A DNA stretch of 64,000 bases from Deroplatys truncata (lineage: Eukaryota > Arthropoda > Insecta > Mantodea > Mantidae): positions 498,160,190-498,224,189 of the forward strand of contig CM060990.1 in the NCBI GenBank assembly GCA_030765065.1, written 5' to 3'. Shown here piece by piece: positions 48,695 to 60,909 of the stretch. Positions within the stretch are counted from its first letter, which is position 1. Each line of letters begins with the position of its first letter. Made by a program: the position numbers and the translations under genes. The notes under the pieces are model-generated. The model worked only from the letters and a program-made list of their open reading frames with translations. It was not told where the DNA came from and ran no database searches.

Positions 48695-49960
48695 AGGAGA
48701 ATATACAGGAGAAACCTGGCACAGAAATGCGTTTATATGGGAGAGATAGGGAAAACGAGGGTAGATGCGACTGTTCAAGGAGGAAAATGCGTTTATATGG
48801 GAGAGATAGGGACTGCGAGGGTCGATGCTAGGCTAGACAGGTGCTGAAGGAGCGGAACGTACTTTATATGAGAGAGGTGGGAAATACGCGAAGTGCTAGA
48901 CAGATATTTGAGGTATGAAGTATGCGTTTATATGGGAAAGATGTGGGAAAATGTGCACAGATAATAGGCTATACAGATGCTGAAGGAGGGTGAGATACGC
49001 TTTATACGGGAGAGATAGGGAATACGAGGAGAGATGCTAGACTAGACAGGACTTGAAGCGTAGAATATGACTTTATATGGGAGAGATAGCAAACCGAGGA
49101 GAGGTGTTAGGCTAGGAGGGTTTGAATGACAGAGTATGCGTTTATGTGGGGAGACGACGGAAACGATGGGAGTAGCAGGGTTGGAGGAGCGTTCAAGGAA
49201 AATACGTTTATCCGAGAGATAAGGAAGACGAGGCCCGATACTAGGCTAGACAGGGTCTGGAGGAGGGGAATGCGCTTTGTATGGGAGGTAGGGAATACGA
49301 GGAAAGTGCTTGGCTAGACAGAGTTTGAGGTGTGGAGTAGGCGTTTATATGGGAAAGATAGGAGAAACGTGGACAGATGATAGGCTAGATAGATACTGAA
49401 GGAGCGAATATGGCCATATATACAGGAGAGATAGGGAATGCGGGAAGACGTGATAGAGAAGACAGCACTTAATGGGTAGAATATGTCTTTTATATGGGAG
49501 AGCTAGCAAACCAAGCAGAGGTATTAGGCTAGGAGGCTTTGAATCACAGAGTACACGTTTATATGGAGACATGGAGGCAGATTCTAGGTTGAGAGAACCT
49601 TCAAGGAGGAAAATGCGTTTATATGGGGGATATAGGGAAAACGAGGGAGTTTCGAGGTAGAGCAGGGGTTGAAGGAGGGAACACCCTTAATGTGTTAGAG
49701 ATAGGGAATACGAGAAGAGGTAGTTAATTAGACTGAGGTTGAGGTGTAGGATACGCGTTTATGTGGGGAAGATATGGAAAACGGAGAGAAATACCATGCT
49801 AGGAGAGAGTTGAAGGAGGGCAAAGCACTTTATATGAAAGAGGAGGGAATGCGAGGAAAGGTGCTAATCTAGACAGAGGTTGAGGAGTAGAGTATGCGTT
49901 TATAAGGGAAAATATAGGAAAACGGAAGAGAGGCTAGGGAGATCAGTGTTCATGTATGTG
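48695..49960. repeat. subterminal 60-75-bp minisatellite, left end of the Polinton
   Basis: Diverged tandem units built on ATGCGTTTATATGGGAGAGATAGGGAAAACGAGG, sometimes with CTAGGCTAGACAGGGTTTGAGG. First spacings are about 61 then about 73 bp. Short Gly/Arg-rich frames here are not genes. Confidence 0.88.
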
Positions 49961-50609
49961 TAATGTTCATCCATGCATAATATAATTTATACTCATTAAC
50001 TTCAAGATTTAAATGCTAACAAAGGCTATATTGCGTTCTAACGTCCCGGGATCGGGCCTCTAAAAGGCTGCACGCAGACCCTCGATCGAAGTACCCCACC
50101 TGTGTATTTTGATTGATTAATGTAATTAAACGCTGCTCGTCGATTGATGAATATAATTATTCCAATTAAGCATTTTTATTGCTACAGTATAAAGAGTAAT
50201 TCGGATAGTATCGTAGTTATGTAGGGTAAACCGGGTAGTATCACAAGTATTCATAGCAATTCAGAGCAGCGATTCGTACCAGAGCTATTAAGGCAATTTT
50301 CGTATAATTCGGGTAGCATGTCGGGTATTTAAGTCATTTTAACAGGTAACTCAGGTAGAGTCACATGTATTTGCGATAACATAGAGAGTAATTAGATTAT
50401 AAACATTTCTCATCCCACGTTACAACACTTTAATATACCTTTTTCTAAATCTTACAAACTTTTATGTGTTAAACAATTAGTGTGCGAGATGGAGAGGGAT
50501 AAACTGCATATTCGTTTACAGTGAAGGTATATAGAAATATTCTAAACTATCCCCACACCGAACGACCTAACCTATCCCTAACTAGACTTCTCATCGTCTA
50601 TTCAATCTT
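49961..50609. other. AT-rich spacer in the left Polinton arm
   Basis: Non-coding; mirror of 59,400-60,060. Repeated GGGTA/ACCGGGTAGTATCAC-type words occur at 50,195-50,400. Confidence 0.6.
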
Positions 50610-50880
50610 ATCATCATCTAACCTAACCAAAGTAACAAGACATAGCACCACGTAACAAGACGTAACGTAACCAAACATAAGCACGTAACCACGTAACAAG
50701 ACGTAACACCGCGTAACATAACCACGTAACAAGACGTCACACTACGTAACATAGACACATAATCACGTGACAAGACGTAACAAGACGTAATACCAGGTAT
50801 CATAACCACGTAACATGACGTAACACCCTGTGATAGGACGTTACCAGAAATGTAACAAGACGTAACACCACCGAATCTCC
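50610..50880. repeat. ACGTAAC short-repeat block, left Polinton arm
   Basis: Repeated ACGTAACAAGACGTAACACC and ACGTAACATAACC words. Mirror of 58,920-59,390, which is longer. Confidence 0.9.
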
Positions 50881-51205
50881 CTAACCAGAGAGAACCTCGA
50901 GTTTCTCTTAATGAAATTGCGGCGTTTTATTCAGGTTTTATTATTTGAGAGTCTTAATTTAAATGTTTTACATCAACATATCTTCATTTTAGTTCGTTGT
51001 AAGCGCCTCTCTCCTTTATCTAGGCTTGAGACTAGCACTAGGATTGCTCCTAATGGCAGGGTTAGCGCCTCCCCTTCCATCTTATTCTTCTTTCTTTATC
51101 AGGTGTCTGCTAGTTGTATACACATCACATGGACAAACGTCCATTTTTTTTAAATTGTAGACTCACGGAGATAATCTTCATCCTTAACTTACATTCTCTT
51201 AAGCA

Positions 51206-54200
51206 CTATTTGTAATACCCATATGCATATGTCGTTATTCCATCCTCGGCAATAACTCTTTTGTCATCATACGTAGTCAATGTAATTTTATTCACTTGCA
51301 CTGTGCTAACAGCATACTCCCGAGACAGGATCAGATTTATGGGGGTTCTGATGATTTCACGGGTTTTAAGACAGTGTATATATCGATCAAATGTAATGTA
51401 CTGCTTAATTGCACTACGTTTTATGCCTTTAATCTTTTTTATCATTGAGGCGTGGATATCTAGTACATACATCTTAGGTCGTAGTCCGACAAAGCGTTGG
51501 ATGATTTTACAATTAGTCTTATCTTTAAATTTTCCCAACACCTTTTTGTTCTAAGTGGAGTGACATATATGGTTGACAGGATAATCAGATGTATCCAGGT
51601 GTTCGAGAATAAGTAGCTTGTCCTAGTACACATCTTCAGTTGTCACACGATGAATGAACGAATCAGTGTCCATATACATAAGCTTCAGGTTTTCAGCTCC
51701 ATAATACGGTAACAACACATCATAGGGATAGTGATACATTAATGGAGATGTCCAACACACTCATACCGATGTATATAAGCTTGTTAAACACAATCTGTCG
51801 GGATTCCATATGAACAGCAGCTAGGTTGGTAGCATATATTGTTCGATCGATAAACATAGGCTAAGCAATCAACTTTTCCAGGGTCTTCTCATTTGTAACC
51901 AGGTATATCCATACGATTACGCAGGTTCTCCACAGTTTTTCTGAACATAGCATTGTTGAACAGTTTGTAGAGGCCCTTCTCAAAATCATCCGCAGCCTGC
52001 TGTCGTAGTCTGTTGTTAAATTCCACATAAGGTTTTAATCACTGTGACTGTCGGAATTGTAGCACACGATGCATTTTTGTTAGCCGTAGTCCATGATTAA
52101 GAGCCTGCTTCAAGGTCATGTAATGTAATACATACTTCTTTCGAGGTCCAAGATGGGGTATCAGTTTCTTTGTACTCGAGTTCTTAGGCTTCATACACTC
52201 AGGCAGGAAATGTAGATCGTCGTGTAGATCGTGAAGTTTTGCAGGATATTCGATGTCGACGTCTAATATGTATCCATGAGTATCATCCTCTTGCAGTCTT
52301 TCTAAGTTGATTTTTTCAAATGCCACCCACTCAAATCCACCATAAGGGAGGGCGTGGCACATAACCCAACCATATTTGTTATTGGCGTCCTCATATGTAA
52401 TAAATTGGGTTGGTCTTGACGGATCATACTTCTCCATGTAGGCGCTGTTTCCTTCGGCAAACCGGTGGGAAACTTTACATAAACATCCTTTTATGCCGGA
52501 TTCCACCATGAATAATTGGTCATGATGCTGTATCAATTCCAGATGAATTCCAGTATACAACAACATGGCGTCGCATGTAAGTCCTGGAGGGGTTAAATAA
52601 TGGGCTGGGTAGAATTTGTGTGTTTTGAGGGTTTGATCTCAAAATATCTCAAAGACATCAGCTAGAAAAGTACATGAGAGCTGTACTCGTCCAAGTTTCT
52701 TACATTAAACAGCTCCCATACATTTATTACATTATCGTAGTCAACATCACTAATTTCTTCTTCATTTAATCTATTGTATTAATGTATTGTAGATTTCGCT
52801 CAAAACATCCCATGAAATGACGTAATCATAGAGAAATGCTATAATACGAGTCATCAACTTCAAATTGTCTTCTCCGAATTGTTTCAGTGTTTCAGGATAC
52901 GATGTTAGATTTTTCACCAGCTTATCCAAGCTTGTACTGAGAAACCGAGAGCTATCCATAAACTGAAGCTTTATATCTCCTACGTACTTGGAGAATGATA
53001 TATAGCATTCTTCACAGCTAGGAATTACTTCCAACAGCTCACGTGTACATCCCAGCTCTTTAACAATGAAGTGTGGGTCATACCCACTGAGATTGTGCAT
53101 GAAGACTTAAATATATTTAGGTGTTTTGTAGGCTAAATTACATTCATTATGTAGACTTCCACGATATTCACCACTGATGTGGTCATGGTCACGTACTTTG
53201 TAGTTCAATTCAGTAAAGTTGTTTCCACACAAGAAGCATACTGTAGAGGAGTTTAAATCCATCTGCTGCTGATCTGTAAGTTTTAGAGGTATCACAGATT
53301 TGTATATATATTATTAATTTCCTTTTCAAGGAACGAAAGGTATTCCATAAACTTCTGAGCAGCATCAACACCACGATATACATATGGAGCTTAGAAAGAC
53401 CAGTTTCCAGATGTTCAATGTTGGATGACTGTTTAACGTAAATGCAGAAACTCATGGGTACAGGCTGCTGATAAGGGGTTGTATATGAAGTTTCAGGATT
53501 GGGTATACATGTATGACATGCGGCGAGAATGCTTCCAAAGTCTGTGTAGTTGACGTAAGGTAGTTTCAACATCCTTTCAAAATTTTTAAACTGTACAATG
53601 GATTTCTCCTTGGTAGGCATAACTGACCTTGCAACATTATGATGATTACAGGTGGCAGCATGTTCTTGTAGTTTTTCCAGTCCACTGCGTCCATATCGAT
53701 CATCAAAATGGGTAAAAGAACGCTTACAGGTTTAAACACGCCCATTACGCAGTCTTCTGACGTCGAATACGTTTTTCAAAATTCTTTATATAAACGTAGT
53801 GATATTTTCCACTACTGTCACTCAATAGTAGGAGGTCACGGTGTTCAGGTAGTTCAGTCTCAGTGACCTTTATTGGATACATTTCATGCTTCTCATTAAG
53901 GCCGAAGACGTTGATAGACATCCTGTTAAGCTTCTCAATTTTAGATATTTGAGAAAGTGGAGTTGGATAAGTAGCACAGCTGAAATCATATTTATTTTTA
54001 AGTTGTTCGTATTCGTTCACGCGTTGTGCATTCTTCTCAACAAATCTGTCTAACATAGAATACATAAAGCATAGCTCATCAGCATAATTGTGGATGTTAA
54101 TGCAGGCTTTTCTTGCAACAACAAATGGAGGCAGGGGTATCTAGCTACTTCCTCGTAACGGACTGTACCTGTTAATACGAAGACGAACCCCTTCCACAGC

Positions 54201-54636
54201 AAGCAGAGCCCAGTTGCTGCCCTTAAGTTGTGATTCCTCCATTTCAGTAACCAGTTTCTTCATTTTCGTTTCCAGCATAGAGTCCAGATCCGTTTCTAGG
54301 AAAACAGCTTGATTCGGGTTTTAAATGTTTTGTCGCAGGTTTCTCCGATACTGTTAGCAATTCTACACTCAGCCAGCAGATTAATTTTCACACTCTTGTG
54401 AATACCAAGCTCTTTATGTACAGCCTGGATTGTCCGCTGTTTTGCCTCATGCAGGTACATATTCAGATCCTTGGTTGATTCACAGCATAAAAATATGATT
54501 TCAAGCGTCCATCGAATGAAGCCTCATATTCTTTCATGTCGTACTCCTCCATTGTAGAAAATAACTCTTGTTTAGTAGGTTCTAATCTACGTTTATTCTC
54601 AGGGCTGTTTATTTCGCACGCATCTTCATGTCGCGT
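51206..54636 (-). pseudogene. protein-primed DNA polymerase B (Polinton type), left copy
   Basis: Read on the minus strand the order is: truncated N-terminus at 54,636, a Cys/His region, exonuclease block YTDFGSI (about 53,550; the second acidic residue of the exo motif is Gly here), a zinc-binding CFLCGNNF...RDHDHISG block, exonuclease block HNLSGYDPHFIV, the PolB block YEDANNKYGWVM (about 52,385-52,420), KLFNNAMFRKTVEN, motif C region, and the C-terminal RFVGLRPKMY...YAYG ending at 51,206. Stops and shifts divide it into about eight open pieces. It lacks the start and first zinc finger of the right copy. At least three stops are shared with the right copy (see findings). Confidence 0.9.
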
Positions 54637-55131
54637 TGGACTTCATTCTGCTAATCATCTCCGAGGTGTCAACATCGTTGTTCTCTCAGAAAATAATCGG
54701 CTTTCTAAAGTGTTATCAAGGTGAAGAAGTGTACATTTCCTTGAAGAAGGATTAATACGTTATATAATTGATCTAAACATGGTTCGTGCCTCCTTTATAA
54801 ATAGGGTGATCTCGAGCATTGGACTTCATTCTGCTAATTATCTCCGAGGTGTCATCATCGTTGTTCTCTCAGAAAATAATCGGCTTTCTAGAGTTTTATC
54901 AAGGTTAAGAGGCGTACATTTCCTTGAAGAAAGGTTAATACGTTATTACATCAAAGTAAAGATGAATATGTCCTCATATAAGGATATCATTCCTAGTGCA
55001 TTAGGATATTCTTGTGGTAAATGTGGAAAGACATTTCTAGGGTATGATAAAAGACGGCACGAGCTACGTTGTAAGAAGCTCTTCAAATGTAAATATTGTA
55101 ATGTAACCTTCAAAGAGAGTTATAAGGGTCG
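54637..55131. other. asymmetric centre of the palindromic Polinton with a direct repeat
   Basis: About 495 bp present once. It holds two direct copies of about 140 bp (starting TTGGACTTCATTCTGCTAAT at about 54,638 and 54,818; ending near TTAATACGTTAT), which would be 5'-flanking sequence of PolB, followed by the PolB start and zinc finger codons of the right copy. The left arm begins abruptly at the codons for the second part of the zinc finger region. Confidence 0.8.
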
Positions 55132-58100
55132 ACGACATGAAGATACGTGCGAAATAAGCAGCCCTAAGAAGAAACGTAGATTAGAACCTACTAAACAAGA
55201 GTTATTTTCTACAATGGAGGACTGCGACATGAAAGAATATGAAGCTTCATTCGATGGACGCTTGAAATCATATTTTTATGCTGTGAATCAACCAAGGATC
55301 TGAATATGTACCTGCATGAGGCAAAACAGCGGACAATCCAGGCTGTACATAAAGAGCTTGGTATTCACAAGAGTGTGAAAATTAATCTGCTGGCTGAGTG
55401 TAGAATTGCTAACAGTATCGGAGAAACCTGCGACAAAACATTTAAAACCCGAATCAAGCTGTTTTCCTAGAAACGGATGTGGACTCTATGCTGGAAACGA
55501 AAATGAAGAAACTGGTTACTGAAATGGAGGAATCACAACTTAAGGGCAGCAACTGGGCTCTGCTTGCTGTGGAAGGGGTTCGTCTTCGTATTAACAAGTA
55601 CAGTCCGTTACAAGGAAGTAGCTAGATAACCCTGCCTCCATTTGTTGTTGCAAGAAAAGCCTGCATTAACATCCACAATTATGCTGATGAGCTATGCTTT
55701 ATGTATTCTGTGTTAGACAGATTTGTTGAGAAGAATGCACAACGCGTGAACAAATACGAACAACTTAAAAATAAATATGACTTCAGCTGTGTTACTTATC
55801 CAACTCCACTTTCTCAAATATCTAAAATTGAGAAGTTTAACACGGTGTCTATTAACGTCTTCGGCCTTGATAAGAAGCATGAAGTGTATTCCAATAAAGG
55901 TCGCTGAGACTGAACTACCTGAACACCGTGACCTCCTACTATTGAGTGACAGTAGTGGAAAACATCACTGCGTTTATATAAAGAATTTTGAAAAACTTAT
56001 TCACGTCAGAAAACTATGCGTAATGGACGTGTTTATACCTGTAAGCGTTGTTTTGCCCATTTTGATGATCAATATGGACGCAGTGGACTGGAAAAACTAC
56101 AAGAATATGGTGCCATCTGTAATCAACATGATGTTGCAAGGGTAGTTATGCCTACCAAGGAGAAATCCATTGTACAGTTTAAAAATTTTGAAAGGATGTT
56201 GAAACTACCTTACGTCAACTACACAGACTTTGAAAGCATTCTCGCCGCATGTCATACATGTATACCCAATCCTGAAACTTCATATACAACCCCTTATCAC
56301 TAGCATGTACCCATGAGTTCTTGCGTTTACGTTAAGTAGTCATCCAACGTTGAACATCTGGAAACTGGTCTTCCTAAGCATCCCTATGTATATCGTGGTG
56401 TTGATGCTGCTCAGAAGTTTATGGAATACCTTTCGATCCTTGCAAAGGAAATTAATAATATATACAAATCTGGCATACCTTTGAAACTTACAGATCAACA
56501 GCAGATGGATTTAAACTCCTCTACAGTATGCTACTTGTGTGGAAAAAGCTTAACTGAAGAGAGCTAGAAAGTACGTGACCATGACCACATCAGTGGTGCA
56601 TATCGTGAAAGTTTACATAATGAATGTAATTTAGCCTGCAAAACACCTAAATATATTTACGTCTTCATGCACAATCTCAGTGGGTATGATTCACACTTCA
56701 TTGTTAAGGAGCTGGGATGTACAAGTGAGCTGGTGGAATTCCTAGCTGTGAAGAACGCTATATATTATTCTCCAAGTATGTAGGAGATATAAAGCTTCGG
56801 TTTGTGGATAGCTTTTGGTTTCTCAGTACAAGCTTGGATAAGCTGGTGAAAAATCTAACATCGTATTCTGAAACACTGAAACAATTCGGAGAAGACAAGT
56901 TGAAGTTGATGACTCGTAAAGGAGTATTTCCCTACGATTACGTCACTTCATGGGATGTTTTGAACGAAACCTGCTTGCCTCCTAAGCAGTCCTTCTACAA
57001 TAGATTAAATGAAGAAGAAATTAGTGATGTTGACTACGATCATGTAATAAATGTATGGGAGCTGTTTAATGTAAGAAACCTGCACGAGTACAGCGAACTT
57101 TACTTAAGCTCTGATGCGCTTCTACTAGCGATGTCTTTGAGACATTTAAAGATCAAACCCTCAAAATACACAAATTCGAGCATCCCCACTATTTCACCTC
57201 TTGGTACTTACATGGGACGCCATGTTGCTGTATACTGTAATTCAGCTGGAATGTTTACAGGATCATGACCGATTTCCCTTGGTGGAATCAGGCATAAGAG
57301 GAGGTTTATGTAAAGTTTCCCACGGGTATGCCGAAGCAAACAACGTCTACATGGAGAAGTATGATCCGTCAAGACCGACCCAATTTATTACATATGAGGA
57401 CGCCAATAACAAATATGGTTGGGTTATGTGCCACGCCCTCCCTTATGGTGGATTTGAGTGGGTGGCATTTGAAAAAATCGACGTAGAAAGACTACAAGAG
57501 GATGATACTCATGGATACATATTAGACGTCGACATCGAATATCCTGCAAAACTTCACGATCTACACGACGATCTACATTTCCTGCCTGAGTGTATGAAGC
57601 CTAAGAACTCGAGTACAAAGAAACTGATACCCCATCTTGGACCTCGAAAGAAGTATGTATTACATTACATGACCTTGAAGCAGGCTCTTAATCATGGACT
57701 ACGGCTAACAAAAATGCATCGTGTGCTACAATTCCGACAGTCACAGTGATTAAAACCGTATGTGGAATTTAACAATAGACTACGACAGCAGGCTGCGGAT
57801 GATTTTGAGAAGGGCCTCTACAAACTGTTCAACAATGCTATGTTCAGAAAAACTGTGGAGAACCTGCGTAATCGTATGGATATACCTGGTTACAAATGAG
57901 AAGACCCTGGAAAAGTTGATTGCTTAGCCTATGTTTATCGATCGAACAATATATGCTACCAACCTAGCTGCTGTTCATATGGAATCCCGACAGATTGTGT
58001 TTAACAAGCTTATATACATCGGTATGAGTGTGTTGGACATCTCCATTAATGTATCACTATCCCTATGATGTGTTGTTACCGTATTATGGAGCTGAAAACC

Positions 58101-58582
58101 TGAAGCTTATGTATATGGACACTGATTCGTTCATTCATCGTGTGACAACTGAAGATGTGTACTAGGACAAGCTACTTATTCTCGAACACCTGGATACATC
58201 TGATTATCCTGTCAACCATATATGTCACTCCACTTAGAACAAAAAGGTGTTGGGAAAATTTAAAGATAAGACTAATTGTAAAATCATCCAACGCTTTGTC
58301 GGACTACGACCTAAGATGTATGCACTAGATATCCACGCCTCAATGATAAAAAAGATTAAAGGCATAAAACGTAGTGCAATTAAGCAGTACATTACATTTG
58401 ATCGATATATACACTGTCTTAAAACCCGTGAAATCATCAGAACCCCCATAAATCTGATCCTGTCTCGGGAGTATGCTGTTAGCACAGTGCAAGTGAATAA
58501 AATTACATTGACTACATTTGATGACAAAAGAGTTATTGCCGAGGATGGAATAGTGACATATGCATATGGGCATTACAAATAG
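54962..58582 (+). pseudogene. protein-primed DNA polymerase B (Polinton type), right copy
   Basis: Most likely start is MNMSSYKD (ATG 54,962), followed by a C2H2-type pair GYSCGKCGKTFLGYDKRRHE and LFKCKYCNVTFKE, a basic tract KKKRR, then shifts. Further blocks: CKRCFAHFDD (about 56,040), exonuclease YTDFESI (about 56,220), zinc-binding CYLCGKS...RDHDHISG, exonuclease HNLSGYDSHFIV (about 56,670), the polymerase block YEDANNKYGWVM (about 57,391), KLFNNAMFRKTVEN (57,826), motif C LMYMDTDSFIH (about 58,105) and the C-terminal FVGLRPKMY...YAYGHYK ending at 58,582. Catalytic DTDS is intact in sequence but frames are broken by several stops and shifts. Such polymerases prime from a terminal protein and copy linear DNA from its ends. 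Confidence 0.92.
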
Positions 58583-58919
58583 TGCTTAAGAGAATGTAAG
58601 TTAAGGATGAAGATTTGCTCAGTGAGTCTACAATTTAAAAAAATGGAAGTTTGTCCATGTGATGTGTATACACCTAGCAGACACCTGATAAAGAAAGAAG
58701 AATAAGATGGAAGGGTAGGCGTTAACCCTGCCATTAGGAGCAATCCTAGTGCTAGTGTCAAGCCTAGATAAAGGGGAGAGGCGCTTACAACGAACTAAAA
58801 TGAAGATATGTTGATGTAAAACATTTCAATTAAGACTCTCAAATAATAAAACCTGAATAAAACGCCGCAATTTCACTAAAAGAAACTCGAGGTTATCTCT
58901 GGTTAGGGAGATTAGGTGG
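58583..58919. other. 3' flank of the right PolB copy
   Basis: Non-coding; mirror of 50,881-51,205. No terminator or poly(A) signal stands out beyond AATAAA words near 58,844. Confidence 0.5.
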
Positions 58920-59390
58920 TGTTACGTCTTGTTACATTTCTGGTAACGTCCTATCACAGGGTGTTAGTCATGTTACGTGGTTATGATACCTGGTGTTACG
59001 TCTTGTTACGTGATGTTACGTCTTGTCACGTGATTACGTGTCTATGTTACGTAGTGTGATGTCTTGTTACGTGGTTATGTTACGCGGTGTTACGTCTTGT
59101 CACGTGGTTACGAGCTTATGTTATGTCTTGTCACGTGGTTATGATGCGTGGTGTTTCGTCTTGTTATGTGATGTTACTTCTTGTCACGTGGTTACGTAGC
59201 TATGTTAAGTAGTGTGACGGCTTGTTACGTGGCTATTTTATGCGGTGTTACGTCTTGTCACGTGGTTACGTGTTTATTGTTGGTTACGTTACGTCTTGTT
59301 ACGTGGTTATGTTACGCAGTGTTACTTCTTGTTACATGGTATGTTACGTGGTGCTACGTCTTGTTACGTTGGTTAGGTTAGATGATGATA
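58920..59390. repeat. GTTACGT short-repeat block, right Polinton arm
   Basis: Many copies of GTTACGTCTTGTTACGTGG and GTTATGTTACGCGGT words at roughly 10-25-bp spacing, often with CACGTG. About 200 bp longer than its left partner, indicating post-duplication copy-number change. Confidence 0.92.
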
Positions 59391-59770
59391 AGATTGAATA
59401 GACGATGGGATGTCTAGGTAGGGATAGGTTAGGGCGTTCGGTGTGGGGTTAGTTTAGAATACTTCTATATACCTTCACTGTATGTCAATATGCAGTTTGT
59501 CCCTCTCTGTCTGACACACTAACTGTTTAACATATTAAAAGTTTGTAAGATTTAGAAAAAAGTATATAAAAGTGTTGTAACGTCGAATGAGAGATGTTTG
59601 TAAACTAATTACTCTCTATATTACCGTGAATACCTGTGACTCTATCTAGTTACCTGTTAAAATGATTAAATACCCGACATACTACCGGAATCATATAAAA
59701 ATTACCTTAAATAGCTCTGGTACGAATCCCTGCTCTGATTTACCATGAACACTTGTGATACTAACCGGTT

Positions 59771-59801
<31 letters not shown>

Positions 59802-60059
59802 CGATATTATCCGAATTACTCTTTATACTGTAACACTAAAAATGCTTAATTGGAATAATTGTATTCATCGATCGACGAGCAGCGTTTAATTACATTAATC
59901 AATCAAAATACACGTGGCGGGATACTTTGATCGAGGGTCTGCGTGTAACCTTTTAGAGGCCCGATGCCGGGACGTTAGAACGCAATATAGCCTTTGTTAG
60001 CATTTAAATCTTGAAGTTAATGAGTATAAATGATATTATGCATGGATGAACATTACACA
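59391..60059. other. AT-rich spacer in the right Polinton arm, with (TA)n
   Basis: Non-coding. A (TA)n run sits at 59,776-59,800 and is absent from the left arm. Confidence 0.7.
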
Positions 60060-60909
60060 TACATGAACACTGACCTCCCTAGCCTCTCTTCCGTTTTCCT
60101 ATATTTTCCCATATAAACGCATACTCTACTCCTCAACCTCTGTCTAGATTAGCACCTCTCCTCGCATTCCCTTCTCTCTCATATAAAGTGCATTGGCCTC
60201 CTTCAACTCTCTCCTAGCATGGTATTTCTCTCCGTTTTCCATATCTTCCCCACATAAACGCGTATCCTACTCCTCAACCTCAGTCTAACTAACTACCTCT
60301 TCTCGTATTCCCTATCTCTAACACATAAAGGTTGTTCCCTCTTTCAACCCCTGCTCTACCTCGTAACTCCCTCGTTTTCCCTATCTCTCCCACATAAACG
60401 CATTTTCCTCCTTGAAGGTTCTCTCAACCTAGAATCTGCCTCCATGTCTCCATATAAACGTGTACTCTGTGATTCAAAGCCTCCTAGCCTAATACCTCTG
60501 CTTGGTTTGCTAGCTCTCCCATATAAAAGACATATTCTACCCATTAAGTGCTGTCTTTTCTATCACGTCTTCCCGCATTCCCTATCTCTCCTGTATATAA
60601 GCCCATAATCCCTCCTTTAGCATCTTTCTGGCCTATCATCTGTCCACGTTTTTCCTATCTTTCCCATATAAACGCCTACTTCACACCTCAAACTCTGTCT
60701 AGCTAAGCACTTTTCCTCGTATTTCTTACCTCCCATACAAAGTGCATTCCCCTCCTCCAGACCCTGTCTAGTCTAGCATTGACCCGCTTAGTGCCTAGCG
60801 CTCCCATATAAACGCATTTTCCTCCTTGAACCGTCGCATCTACCCTCGTTTTCCCTATTTCTCCCATATAAACGCATTTCTGTGCCATGTCTCTCCCATA
60901 TATTCTGCT
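60060..60909. repeat. subterminal 60-75-bp minisatellite, right end of the Polinton
   Basis: Inverted counterpart of 48,695-49,960 with fewer units. Recurrent CTCCCATATAAACGCAT words. Confidence 0.88.

Larger units (their letters stand above)
48695..60909. mobile_element. 12.2-kb palindromic Polinton/Maverick derivative
   Basis: Ends are AGGAGAATATACAGG... and, as reverse complement of the right end, AGCAGAATATATGGG..., converging to the shared GGCACAGAAATGCGTTTATA. 5'-AG...CT-3' ends plus a 6-bp target duplication are Polinton hallmarks. The halves (48,695-54,636 and 55,132-60,909) are inverted copies, each with subterminal minisatellites, a GTTACGT repeat block and a PolB gene reading from centre to end. 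No integrase, ATPase, protease or capsid gene is present. Arms differ by substitutions and indels (the left terminal repeat block is some 400 bp longer), so this is older than the 17.2-kb palindrome. The satellite resumes in the same orientation on the right. Confidence 0.85.

Noticed and set aside
54779..54961. Upstream extension of the right PolB ORF before MNMSSYKD
   Set aside because: The extension is the translated direct-repeat leader, which is also present upstream at 54,638 where it is non-coding for PolB.
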